Shown here: positions 50,621-62,729 of the stretch, piece after piece
Layout: each line of letters opens with the position of its first letter
Numbering within the stretch: position 1 is the stretch's first letter
Assembly (NCBI GenBank): GCA_018389105.1
Contig: JACATO010001009.1
Location: 904,501 to 968,500, forward strand
Direction of reading: 5' to 3'
Source: Nautilus pompilius
Lineage: Eukaryota; Mollusca; Cephalopoda; Nautilida; Nautilidae
Length of the DNA stretch: 64,000 bases
Program-made: the position numbers and the translations under genes
Notes under the pieces: model-generated
The model's input: the letters and a program-made list of their open reading frames with translations, nothing else
The model's database searches: none
What the model was told of the DNA's origin: nothing

Positions 50621-51329
50621 GATGGAGAAGTGTTAGCAATTAACTAATACCATAAGAATGCAGAATTAATCTGTAAAATATATAAATAGGCTATCATGAT
50701 AAGCAAAGTGATAGCTAGTAGTAAGTATGAGTGAGAGACAGACTGGCAAAATAAGAAATAAAATGTTTTATTAGCTAATGTAAAATTCTAATCTGATATT
50801 TTAAAACCACTCTAGAATATGATGCAAAGCTCAACAACCCATTTACCTGAATTATTCTTTTCTCCATACATTCATAAGACAATCTGTGATACTGACTGCT
50901 GTCTTGCATAACAGGAATAAGTCTGGTAATGAATATAAAATTTAAAATTATACTTGAAAATAAATTTTAAACTTGTTTCCAAGGCTTTAGCACTGGTGTG
51001 GTATGTTAGCCATGATTTGGTTGAAGAGGATCTGTACATTTATCTAAACTCAAAAAAAAAACCTTGTCAGTGGAAGCAAAGCTAAATTCTTAAGTGAAAA
51101 TCAAAATGGTTGTCTGAAATGAGAATGCTCAAAGGCACCATAAAAAAAATGATCACAGACAAATTGACTTTGGCAGAAAATGCTTTAATAATGTGGACTG
51201 CCATTGACCCCAATATGGGCTTGTATGTGTGTCTATACCATCTACATATCTGGCTGTTGATTTTGGGTTGTGCCAACTTTGACCTGGGCCACTTCGAGCT
51301 GATCTGAAGATGGCAGACTTGGTGATCAA

Positions 51330-51760
51330 AAAGATGCTTTCCTAGGATTCCCCATGTTTAATTAAATTTAACTCTGGAGATGGTGAAGTTGTTGACCTGA
51401 AGTACAACGTGCAGGGTGCAGATGGATGAAGTTGGTTCCTTGCTGCTTGGGCCAGAAAAGTAACTACAGGTGTAATGATCTGTCTGAACACCAGTCGTGA
51501 CACTTTCTGCTGTCTACCAAATTGATCATGCCGGGTAATGTCACAGCAAATTGTTCTCCAGACTCTAGCTCGTCCATTCTTGATGTCTAGATAGCATCCA
51601 GAACTGTCAGTGAGAAGAACATGGTGTCAATGGTTCATCCTTTAGTATTGATGTGTTGCCCATTGCATACATAGATTTTTATAGTACTGTTAGAAGGATG
51701 TGCAGCAATGATGGTGTGGACTGCATACCATTAACATGAAGCCTTTTGCAAACTCAAAAT
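51330..51760 (-). pseudogene. Tc1-like transposase relic in intergenic DNA
   Basis: On the minus strand LDIKNGRARVWR (about 51590-51555) matches the Tc1 DGRxRVWR block. It is followed by a DQFGRQQ-like stretch near 51520. PSPELNLIKHGES (about 51379-51341) matches the SPDLNPIEHxWD block bearing a catalytic residue. Frames are broken and the central DNAxxH block is lost. Confidence 0.6.
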
Positions 51761-52639
51761 TCTATAGCTGGTTACCCTGGTGGCAACGGACAGAAAATTG
51801 ATTGTCTGATTGATGTTTAATGAAATTAAAATCACAGTTTCGAGGATTTAACATCATTGCTAAAGCAAAAGAGTTAACTTATCAGAAGAAATGGGATTGG
51901 CTGAATTTTAAAATACATATGGTTCTTAAACCTGAACGAGTACTTTCTACATACTCTTAAATCTTAAAACACAACAAAACTTTATACCAATCATTTTGAA
52001 CTTCAGAAAGCTCTTGCGTGGCATTTGGTATAATTCAGCTTTACCAAAACATCTATGCATTCTTTGCCTGAGACCTGGCACAGCCATTTCCTATGAGTCT
52101 TTCATATCAGTTAAAAGCAAATACTTATAATGAACTAATTAGAATAAATTAAAAATCTTACAGATGTATCCATGGCTATTCTGGATGATGCCATCTTCAT
52201 ATAAATATTTTTCTTGAAAACAAAAATACTTTGAAACTTGTCCTGAGTTATGCATTAAAAAATGATATTTTTTTTTTTTTTTACTTGAAAATTTCATGAG
52301 AAACTTAATTTTCAGAAAACTCTGCGGGTGAGATGGACTTTTCTCGAGTGAGTGGCCATGGTATGTAAAGTCTCCTATTTTCGCCATCGTTCTCTGTGAG
52401 TCGACAGTTGTCGGCTACAGAACAAACAAACCAAAACGTTTATTGTAGTTCTTCATGGAGAAGTTTAAACTAACTCCCTTTTTTTTTTTGTTGCCATATT
52501 CTCTCAACTGTCCGGATGATTTCCCCGCACCAGATCCGCCGAGACTGGATTAAAAGATTTTAAAATATTTATAGGAATGAGGCAGCAAGCACACAAATGG
52601 TAAAAAAAAACCTTTAAAAATATGTCAGCTGCGGGAACC

Positions 52640-55570
52640 GACATAACCCGGACAAAAGTTCTGTGGGCCGCCAGGGAAGGGGGGGGGGGGTAGAAAAATA
52701 CAGGACAGGTAGAATTTCCGGAACTCCATCTGGCGGTGAACTCAAGTTAAGTAGGGGTAATGGTGGTGTGTGTGCCAGAAGTCTCTCGTCAACGGCTGTG
52801 GACTGTGATGATGTCAATGGGTGGCATGTAAATCCGCCGGGGCCAAAGTGTTGGTTCAGTGTGGGGCACCTCGGTAGGGTTTATGGATGATCTCGAGCCA
52901 CACCGCCGTTACCTTCAGCCGCCCCGACGGGGAGGGGAGTTGTTCGGTCGAGTGGGGCCTCTCAGCTTTAAGACTGTTTGGGGAACTCCTCCCGTGGTAG
53001 TGTGATAACTGCTCCTCCACATCACTATTGCATTTAACCCTTGACCTCCATTTAGCGGGCGCTGTCTAATCCGCGTTGCGAAAGCTTGGGCGCCTCTTGC
53101 GCATGCGTATGTAAGCGTCCATATTTAACGGACCCCCGGCATTAACGGACACACCGTCCCTCAGTCAAATCGAGGTTTTACTGTAATGGCAAATCGGGAC
53201 GGACATCAAAATGATTGGCATGAGGACGGCCACCGGATATAACTGGGAGTCCCTTTTAATTGTTCTGACCCGCGCGGCTCCGGCCTCCGAGTACTTGTTT
53301 GAGAGCCGCTCTGACCCCGGCTGGCGGAGTCTGTTCTCGCCTCCCAGCGGGATCGAGAGGAAAGGTCACGCGGCTGTCTCAGAAGCATTCCACGCGCGGC
53401 CAGGTACGCGAACTGCTGCTCACATCCTCGGTCGGGGATTACTGCCACCGTTGCTAAGCGATTAATCTACAGGCGAGTCGGGTGTGTGTGGACATTACAA
53501 ATCCTTTTTTTTTTTAGGGAAATACCGATGATGATCCTGGCGAGAGGAGGCACAGCAGCTGCGGGTCTCGGAAGGGGCAGCCAGGGAGAATTGGCTTTCG
53601 GCCGGCTGATCAGATGGTGAGACACGAGAAGAGAAAGGTAATCCCGCCAAACGGTTACCTGTATGCGCAGAGAAATCGTAAGTAACACGTACCTGTTTGC
53701 CCCCCCCCTTAATTGGTTTTTTGGTGTGTGTATCGATCTTAGGGAAAAATCAATCAGGCGGGACCACGTACTCGGTAGTAGTCTGGGGACGGAGAGGAAG
53801 AATCGTGTCATCTGGAGAACGGCAGGTCATCGGACCGCCCCGCCCCCCCCGGACACGTGTAGGCGTTAAAGGACAGACCCCCCCTTAAAAAAAAACAAAA
53901 CAAACTTATTATATAAATGAGAAGATCCGTCGTCCCAGCGCGGGTGATGGTTCCCAAACCATCCTGGTACAAGCGGCACAGATTCGCCAAATAAACAAGA
54001 ATTCTGTCGATAAAGAACTGCACATTTTGTGCTGGGTGAATGCGGGAGAGACGAACCACTAATCGCGCCGACAGAATCGATGCGCAGTATAGGATTATCC
54101 AGGCCAATGTCAGTGTTACGACAGGTGAGCCCCGACATTTACCTTAACTATACGCCAAACGCATCTTATTATATAAATCTGGGAGCTTTGCGTCGTTGAT
54201 TTATATGGGTGGACTTGGGAAGTATTAGTGGCTGTAGGGGGTCTCGGGTGTCGTCAGTCCGTGGGAGGAATAATTTCACTTTTGTCCACACACACATTAT
54301 TATCATCATTATTAATTATAAGAAATAATTATTGAACTATTATAAAGTGGGAATAGCACCTGATAGAGAATCCAAAGACTTAGCTAGTGAAGGCAGACAA
54401 GGAGCTGGATGCGAGGTTGAGGAGGACAGGCACAGCGGTTGAAGAAGAAAGCCAAAAGCCTCCAAGAGCGATGCTAAGTACCTCGGGGTATGTTCTCTAC
54501 GTGATAGATGACGAGCTAGTAGAGATCTGGCCATTGTTTGGCTGCCAGTAGGGGTCTTAACCTACGAGGCGGGACAGTGGACGACACTTTGCTGTGTAAA
54601 GGCAACGAAAGGGCGAGGATGACCAGAACTGGAAGATGGTGATCTTTACAGGTGAGTCAAAGTTTGAAGATAATCAATGTCAGTTTGTTCCAAAGGTGGA
54701 CCGGAAATCGATGTAGCAGTCAGCGTAGGGTGGGATGGATCGGTACAAATGTTGGGGGTTGTAGATCGGCCTGCACCAAGTCCTCCTGTAAACATCAGTG
54801 AGGCTGTGTGGGGTTATATGGCCACTGACAAAGTAACCAAACCACCTTGGATGAGTTGTGGAAAGTGGTACAGGACATTAGGAACAGAATTCCAGAGTCG
54901 TACACCGACAGCCTGTACGAGAGCATAAAACAAAGGGGCTCACTTAAAAGTGTTAATGGACCCGTTCTTGTATATTTTCTGTAATAATGCATTCCAGGTC
55001 CCAGGCCAGTTAGCCTGCCACTGCAGAGACACGAACACCCGACAAGAATCCACCAGATGGAATCTGATGAGGATCTCGATATCGACGACATTGAGAGGTA
55101 GGTAGGTGGGTTGTTCATCACCCGCCGGTTCTCACAAAGATGTCGCGAGTTATGTCCCCATATCCAATAAAACTCGCGGCGCTGCGGTCGGCGTTTACGG
55201 ATTGACAGCTTCTGTTTGTCCTCCTCCCCACAGGTCACATGACCGAGCTCTCCGCGCCATCAACAGGCCGGCCCTCCCTTGGCCAATATTTAGACTGCCC
55301 AAGATAACAGCTGCTGCTGCTGTGACCGTCTAAGCCCGCAGGCGAATGTCATCAAAGCGGCCCCGGTCGGTGGGATCAGACGGCAAGCCACGTGATCGCG
55401 GCCGAGATGCGACGCCTGCGTGTTTGTCCTCCCTCCGTCTGCTCCGGTACAGCTGCAGAGGTCGCCGGCGCATTCCAGAGATAGCCGCTCGTCGCGCCGC
55501 CTTCTGCCGAGACCGCGAATCAACGTGGGCTTCTGTGTACCCGGGAGGTCGGTCTAAGTAAACAACAGCT
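52640..55570. promoter_or_regulatory. GC/CpG-rich island, probable promoter of the downstream gene
   Basis: About 3 kb of CpG-rich sequence in an AT-rich background, enclosing the first coding exon at 55057. Short CpG-dense ORFs on both strands are probably fortuitous. At 53105-53183 there is a transposon-like right terminus (CGAGGTTTTACTG followed by TA) without a partner, so part of the GC-rich DNA may be mobile in origin. No TATA box is placed with confidence. Confidence 0.5.
55057..55097 (+). CDS. Orphan gene, coding exon 1
   Basis: A short exon of Asp/Glu-rich codons starting ATG GAA TCT GAT, with donor AG|GTAGGT. It is chosen because its phase 2 end joins exon 2 without a stop and gives an acidic N-terminus of the same composition as the rest. 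An alternative is that translation starts at ATG 57908 in exon 2. Confidence 0.6.
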
Positions 55571-58500
55571 GGCTGGTGCGCTCTGGAACTGGATTGTCTC
55601 CCTTGGTTGTTTTTTTTTCTTTTTCTTTTGTTTCAATTAATTTCGCGTCCTTGGATAAAAATTGTAACATCAGTTCAAGATCCCTCTCATTATAGTCGCA
55701 GGGTTCAGGAAATCTATAGTGAAAATACATCCTCTGAGCTATATCTTACCTGGTGGGCACAGCGCTCGGACTTACACCTGCTGAGGTAATGTCACCTGAC
55801 TAGTGACTTACCGCCACCATGGCAACAGTAACGACTTAGCCCCCTGAAAACACAGTCAGTCATGATTAAAGCAAAGACAGAAAAGTGGACACGTCTACGG
55901 TTACAGCTTGAATGCTGCATCCGTGTACCTTGTACAGTTTTTTTGAGCGGATGTGTAAAATCTGCTTCACATTATTGTGCGGGTTGTGAAAAGGAAGTAT
56001 GTATTCTTCTGCTGGTCGGCTGTAGCGAAAACGGCAATAAAAATGGGATAGTTCAAGTACAGATAACCAAAGGGGAAGATAGTTTTAAGTATTAATTGCC
56101 AATTTCGCTTTAAAGGGATTTCTAAAAATCATCGAGACATTTAGTATTCCCCAATCTGTTAGGTAAGGAATTCCAAGCATTTATAATCTGACTACTTACA
56201 TCTTTTCCTAGTGTCTAATGTAGTTTGATGTTGTTAATTGTGTACAGATGACTGCATGTACTGTAAATTAATTATTCAAGTCAAAGAATATATCTATAGC
56301 CACTACCCCCGCCTTTTCCTACCAAAAAATACCAAATTCTTCAATCTCCAAATGATGTTAATTTAACTTAAGCAATTTGAGCCTTTATAGTCTTTCTTGA
56401 TCACTGGAATTTCTCAAAATTCTAATCATTCTAGTAAATCTACTTTGAACCTTCTTCAGAAGCAATATTCCCATGATAATGAAAATTGTGTCTGGATGCA
56501 TCTGATTAGTTTCATATAATGGAACTAGAAAATCTGCTGGTTTGTTGTTTTTTTTTACAAACAATAATGGTTCGTGCTCTTTAGTGCCATTTCTCTCACG
56601 TGTTAAAACTGACTCGCTTGATTCGCAGAAGACTTAAGCGTGGCGTGAGAAGATTCTACGGTCCCCCCCCAAACGCCACAACTTTTAACAGGTGAAAATA
56701 TTTCATGATTAGATGACCATCTTTTCCAAAGAATTTCTCAGAACATCTTTCTTTAATAAAAATGGTGAAAGACTTCCTAGTAAATGATACAGGGATATCA
56801 TGTTGTCTGCAATGGTAAAACTGTTTGTCTTCATTTCTAAACTACACCAGTTCTTTTCGCATGTGTCCGGAACCCGGAGTGATGATGGAGCTGATATTGT
56901 ATTCTCAGCATATCTTTTACGCATTAACTTATTATTGATTGATTTAAATGAAATTGTGCAACAAACCTCCTTTTCATTCTGCCGGTTTCTCTGGAGATTT
57001 TCTTCGCCAACTTCGTGCATGTGTTCCACAACCGTTATTCCGCCATGTTCACCAAGTCATTATAAATACTTATACCAACTGGAACTATTTTAAATCTGAA
57101 TTACAATATTTAAAAAAAAAAAAAAAAAACATTTTTGATGAGAGATCTCTCAATGCAATTCTATAGAACGCTGGTATGGGGTAGGGCACAGATGAAGGGC
57201 ACTCCATTAAAAGCAGCGACACCTATTAATATAATTAGATATACATTTTGCTGCCAACCAATTTGTTCTACCCAACCACCACCAGCAATCCTGCGATGCC
57301 AGGTTCAGATATTCGTGTTTCTAAAACAGTTACCGTCTTTAATATGAAATTTTCCAAAGAATTTCCATTCAAACAATAATTCTGCTAACATGTTATCTTT
57401 CAAGGGTTCTAAACACATAACTTTTAAATGCTAAACACCAAATATATTTCCATGTCTTTTATTAGCAGTGGGGTCGAGCAAACTGTCCAGTCTTGTTTCA
57501 GCCAGATTCTGTTTTCATTGAACATCTCTGTAAAGATCTTGCAAAACATTCATACATCAGAAGCAATCTTAATTCCACAAAAAAATCAAACATCCTACTC
57601 GAGAACTCTCCAGAAACAAGCGAAGTATGCACAGAAGGAAAATAGAAAACTGTATACTTACTGTGAATTTAGTTGCTGGCAAACGAATGCTGTCTGCACT
57701 TCGTAATTCCATGATTTTGTCCTTTTCTTCTTAAGAAAATTTTTGCCATTTAAATTCATCAGTTCGGCTAAAATCTACTTTCACTATCACAGTAAAAATA
57801 AATGGATACCTGATGAGAAAATGTGGCCAAGGTTTGTCTTGTCTACTCTTTATTTTCCATTTTTTTTTTAAAAAAAAATATCACAGGCTCAGTAGCAGAA
57901 CACCAATGGTTATTATCCAGCAGTACAACGGCTTCCGCCATGGCAGCAGGGATGTTAGTTTGGGAAAAATCGAAGAGGAGGAGGAGGAAGAAGAAAATTA
58001 TTTTGGTAGAGGTTTTGAGCAGCTTAGCTCCAGTGATGGTGAAAGCCATAAAAGTTTCTATCGATTTTGCGGGACTCGTCACAAAACGTACCAGGAAGAT
58101 CTGCTGAGAGGCTCTAGATTGCAACAAAATTCTCTTTCACGTCAAGGGCCGCCTTTATTCAACATTAAAGTGTCGAGTCACTGCTCCTGTGGACGATGGA
58201 ATGGAGGCAGAAAGCCAGACTCGTTTGATTTTCGTAATCTGTCAGAAATGCACAATTCAGAAAGTAAGGTAGTGGGCACATCACGATTATGCTCAGAAGA
58301 ACCTGGTAATTGCTCTGTCACCCCAGATGACAGTTCAGACTTTACCTTACTGTCATCAGCAATCAATCAATTTTGTGCTTTAAAGAAAGACAATCAAGAC
58401 GAATTGAAAGCATGTACCTGCATTGAAGAATCTGCCTTTCTTTCACCAATTAACAATCCATATGTTAGAAAGGGACAAAAACCAAAGACGATTATGTCTC

Positions 58501-59753
58501 AACTTCAAGAGCAAAAAGAACGAGAGGAAGAGGAAGAAAACAAATATATGCACGAGACAGGTGATCCACTGTATGCTACAGTTTTACCATCTTGTTTAAG
58601 AGATAATGAAACTGTCACTAAAATAAATCCTTTAATTCATACCAGCAGTTCACATAGCATCCAAGCTGCTTTTCATGATACTTTTCCCTGGACCAGCAAT
58701 ATCAAAGAGGAGGACAGAGAATCTTGTAAATTCTTAAATTCATTAAATGATTTTCCAGAATCACCTCCAGATCTTTCAGACAGTGAACTCAACTCTACAG
58801 GTGATGAACTTTCAATATGTAGCAGTGATCGTAAGGGCACACACCTTTCTGACAATTCAAATGAAAATGAGATGACTGTTTTAGAAATGAGAATTAATAA
58901 AAGCATGCCTGGTGGAAGCAAAAAAGACTCAAGTGATCGTACAGTTGTAATAAAACCAACTTGTGATGATAAATCAGCATTAGGCATGTACGAAAATGAA
59001 AATCAGAATGTGATTTTCTCCATTGAAAAAGCTAACATGGATTTAACTTCTGCCAAACAAGCACATCACTTCAAGGGTAAAATCAAAGAGTCACAAGAGA
59101 TACTAGGAAAAAAATCACCCTCTTTTGCTATCAGAGGTTCTCTAGTTAGACAGGAAACTGTTCGGCATCAATGTAAAGTGTTGTCCGCATCACCGGTACA
59201 TATTTCTCCAGCTTCATCAGTTACAAACCTCTCATTAGAAGACAACAGTTCAATGCAAAATATGTTGCTGCCTACAAATGCTTATCAAAGCAACAGCACA
59301 GGATGCATAAGTGAGCCATCAATGTTAGGCGACTCTGAGGATGATGATCTTCCACTCCCCCCACCGCCGCCAGCTTCCATGTTGTTGTGTAACATTTCTG
59401 CTCTAAATTATTTTGAGGAGAACCCTGCTGCTCCGCCAGCATTACCTATTTGCTCTGTTGCTTCATGCGGTACCCAGACCATGGACAATGATCTTGACAA
59501 TGTTGTTCATCTGACTGTAGCTGAACCATCATCACCAACCCTGACAAAAACTGAAGAGTTCTGTCACCACACCAAAGCAGATGCTGCTGTAGATGTTCGA
59601 CTTGCTGCAGTTAAATGTATGCTACGTAGAGCCAGCAGCTTGCCGAAACTGAATGAGTCTTTCAGTACACCCAGGCACTATTGTCCCGACAACCTTAATA
59701 AATCCATGACCCAGAAACAAAAAGTGGTTACTGAAAGAGAAAAAGATTTCTAA
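55057..59753 (+). CDS. Unrecognised 635-aa acidic, Ser-rich protein, 2 coding exons
   Basis: Exon 1, 55057-55097, encodes MESDEDLDIDDIE and has donor AG|GTAGGT. Exon 2, 57887-59753, has a polypyrimidine stretch and ATATCACAG acceptor. The phases fit (AG|G = Arg) and give 1908 nt with TAA at 59751-59753. Exon 2 is open for over 620 codons. Features: an acidic run of Glu residues near residue 40; a CSCGRW patch; a charged EQKEREEEEENKY stretch; many Ser/Asp clusters; DDLPLPPPPPASM, a proline-rich possible SH3/EVH1 ligand; and RRASSLPKLNES near the end, a basophilic-kinase or 14-3-3-like site. No folded domain, signal peptide or membrane helix is seen, so it is probably an intracellular disordered adaptor. 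I do not recognise the family. Further exons are possible. Confidence 0.72.
55100..57880. other. Intron of the orphan gene
   Basis: The first 450 bp are still GC-rich, the rest AT-rich. No transposon motif was recognised. Open frames at 56.7-57.1 kb overlap on both strands and show no conserved motif. An additional exon cannot be excluded. Confidence 0.4.
57887..59753 (+). CDS. Orphan gene, large terminal coding exon 2
   Basis: The longest open frame in the window. Codons upstream of 57887 in the same frame (from 57813) translate a poly-T/poly-A tract and are best read as intron. The exon starts LSSRTPMVIIQQYNGF and ends VTEREKDF. Confidence 0.85.
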
Positions 59754-60840
59754 GACCATACCTTGGTGAACACAAAGTAACCTTCATGAATCAAAACACC
59801 TTAGAAAATATCATTTTTCTTTGTAATTTGAATACACAAGAGTATAGAGAATGCCCTCTACCATCTTCTATGAAATGACACAACTCACCTCTTGATGAAA
59901 AAATGGAACCAACCTTGTCATTTCTACTATTTATTTTTGCACTACAAATATATCTGCTTAAAGAGTTTGTTACCTTTGCTGTTATTCCCTCAAAGTTTTA
60001 AAACAAGTATTCTATTTAAAAAAAAAAAAAAATCTAGAAAAGAAGGAAAAAAACTGTTATATATTAAAGTACCATATACCATGTATCTGTATGTTTTGTG
60101 GAAACTGCAAACCTGACACCATTTGTAATTAGAAGGACAACAGCTGTAAACAAAGCCACAAGCTCCGATGATAAGGCTTCGAGATACAATGGCTGGCATA
60201 GAAATTCCCAATGGTGGCCCTAAAGGAGGAATCTACTTTGATTGGGAAAAACCTTAACTAACCAGGAGAAAATGCTACAGGAAAAACAAGAGAAACCTCA
60301 CACATCTCTATTACCTAAATGCCAAAGATGACCAAGATCTAACAGAGTTTACCATCATGGGCAAGCAGTCTACAGGCCATGGTTATTTTGCTCTCCATGT
60401 AGCTTTAAGGATATTTCTATATAGTTTTACTGTAAATGCTTTTTAAACTTTTTTCTATTTAAAAATGTGTACTTATGTAATACCTCCAGTGTTTCTGAAG
60501 GTTGTTGATGTTGCTTTTTATTGAATTTTTGAAAAAAATGTACAGCATCTAAAGGAAAAAAAGAGAACTGAACCGATTTCAGCCTGATGACAGATACACT
60601 CATTCATGTGACAGACTTACAACTGTTTTTCCTGCATCCACACAAAAGAGGGATCAAATGTAACTGAAACTTGTTGTGCTGTTATACATTTGAAAAATAA
60701 GAAAAAAACACAATTTTTGCTTAATAATGTCACATGGATTTATTTAGTCGTTCATTTATTCTTATTAAAGATTACAGGTATTGACTCTCTCTCTCTCTCT
60801 CTTTTTAAAAAAACAAAATACCTTATAAAAATAAAAACAA
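59754..60840 (+). other. Orphan gene 3' UTR (end uncertain)
   Basis: Non-coding AT-rich sequence after the stop. Poly(A) signal candidates are ATTAAA at 60063-60068 and 60764-60769, and AATAAA at 60830-60835. A (CT)n run lies at 60785-60802. Which site is used cannot be decided from sequence. Confidence 0.45.
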
Positions 60841-61239
60841 ACATGTTATTTAATATCTCCATTTAATATCTGCCTCTTGGGCTCAGCAGTGTATGATATG
60901 AAAGGTAAATAATCAGTTGTATCAACGAAGAGATCAAAACCTGGGAACATCTAATCAAAAAATCCCACTAATCTTGAAACAGATGCATGCCAAACTTGAG
61001 CCCAAGAAAATCAAAAGTGATTATTAACTTCATCAATTCCACCTCACACAATGGTATATAAAAATTATTCAACAATCACAGCAGAAGAAAAAAGCACCAA
61101 GAAGAGAGTGTACAATAATTATTCCCAATTATAATACAATCACCTTTATTTTTTTTTAAACGATGAAAGTCTTAGAGCATCTGTTCAGTCCCTCTCATGA
61201 GAATGTCGTTAATCTGTGGAAAAAAAACAAAAACATATA

Positions 61240-62400
61240 CAGGGTGAATCAGAAATAAGTACATACACTTTGAGTTTCTATATATTTAATACTTATGTCA
61301 CCGAATAAACAAAACTTTGTTATGTACACAAGTGAAAGCAACATACAATGGCCATCTTATGTCAAATGTTCAAAATGTCCCTTCATTTACATGCACCACA
61401 ACATTCTGAGACAGAGCGGCATGCAATAGTGCACATGGGAACTGAGACTTTTCCTTCAAGTCTTGTAGTGGTTGAGGTTTAGCACCATACACGTCATCCT
61501 TCAGGACACCCACTCCCCCTCCCTGCAGGTAGAAGTCCAGAGGTCAGGTGACCTTGGAGGATATTCATGATCAGTTCCAAGATGACTAACCACATCCCAG
61601 GAAACTCCATATCAAGAAAGGCTCAAACATCTCTGATGATGTGGTGATGCGTCATCTTTCTGAAAGTGCGCAGAGTCTCCATACAGATGTCTTATGGGAG
61701 GAATGGCATCATTGTGTAGCATTTAGAGATACTTTTCACCCTTTGCAGCCACAGTAAAAAAACAAAAAACAAACCAGCTCAACGATGCCATGATAAGACC
61801 CACACCCTGACTCCTAGAAGGTTAACATCTCTCTCCAAGTACACGTGTGGGTTTGCCACTGCTCAAAACACGATTTATGTGCCCACTCAGTTTGAAGGAC
61901 ATCTCATCAGACCAAACAATCCTGTCCTCAAAATCACCACATTGATTGTACACGAACCACTCACAGAACTGTAGTCTTCATTCAGAGCATGCAAAAGCCC
62001 AGGTATGTATGGCTGGCTTCCACTTCAATTCCTTCAAAACACCATACAAAACATGCCAACTGATCTCCAGTTCACCTGCACACTGCCTGTTGACTTGTTT
62101 GGAGGGAACCTGGTACACGGCTACTTGTTTCCACATTTCCAAGACTCCCTGCTCTCCCTTTTCTCAGACCAGTCACACTGCACTTCCTTTACGTTTTCAT
62201 ACTTGAAATACCACTTTAAAATGCTTTTCCTCTGTTCAAGACCCAACCTTCTGTCCACCGTGTCGAGAGTTTATATAAACAGGAAGGAAATGTTCCAGAA
62301 GTATGCAACATCGCAGTTTCAAACATTTGGCATAAGATGGCCATTGTATGTTGTTTTCACCTGTTTTGTTCATTCATTAAGTATTAAAAACAGATATCTT
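61240..62400 (-). mobile_element. Mariner/IS630-like element with long inverted repeats, decayed
   Basis: The left end CAGGGTGAATCAGAAATAAG at 61240 is preceded by TA. A block at about 61285-61370 recurs inverted at 62321-62390 (sharing CATAAGATGGCCATTGTATG), so the inverted repeats are over 80 bp long. The right-hand outer tip is lost. On the minus strand YPPRSPDL (about 61561-61538), then a GAKPQPLQDLKEK-like and a HFEHL-like end near 61380, resemble the C-terminus of mariner-type transposases. The frame is broken. Confidence 0.68.
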
Positions 62401-62642
62401 CAAAACAATAATGCATTAAGATTATAAAAATGATCATAAGATATCTAAATATAAATAAAGAAATAGAATTAAGAATTGGGCTAGGCCAATATAAGGTCGT
62501 ACAAAACAGATGAGTAATGTAAAAGTATTTTATGCTGTATGAAAACTACAAGCAGTCTAGATTCTAATGTTAACAGCAGAAATGTTATAAAACAAGCAGC
62601 AGCTTTTACGAGTTATTTCCAAATATTCCAACTTAGTACAAT

Positions 62643-62720
62643 CAGGGGCGGACTGAGAGTATTATAGGCCCTCGGGCATAACTGTTCACTGGGCCCCTTA
62701 GTGCTGATGTCAGAGGCTAC
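62643..62720 (+). mobile_element. Possible hAT-type terminus
   Basis: CAGGGGCGGACTGAG at 62643, followed by GGCCCTCGGGCATAAC and a GGGCCCC block, looks like the terminal inverted repeat of hAT-derived elements. No matching opposite end is seen in the remaining 1.3 kb, so this may be a fragment. Confidence 0.4.
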
Positions 62721-62729
62721 AAAGCGCCA

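Noticed and set aside
52663..54928. Several GC-rich ORFs of 60-114 codons on both strands
   Set aside because: They are overlapping frames in CpG-rich DNA with low stop density, with no motif, splice pattern or homology recognised.
57813..57886. Upstream ATG extending the large exon by 24 codons
   Set aside because: The extension translates a T-rich/A-rich tract that reads as a polypyrimidine stretch and acceptor. The exon 1 at 55057 joins at 57887 in phase.
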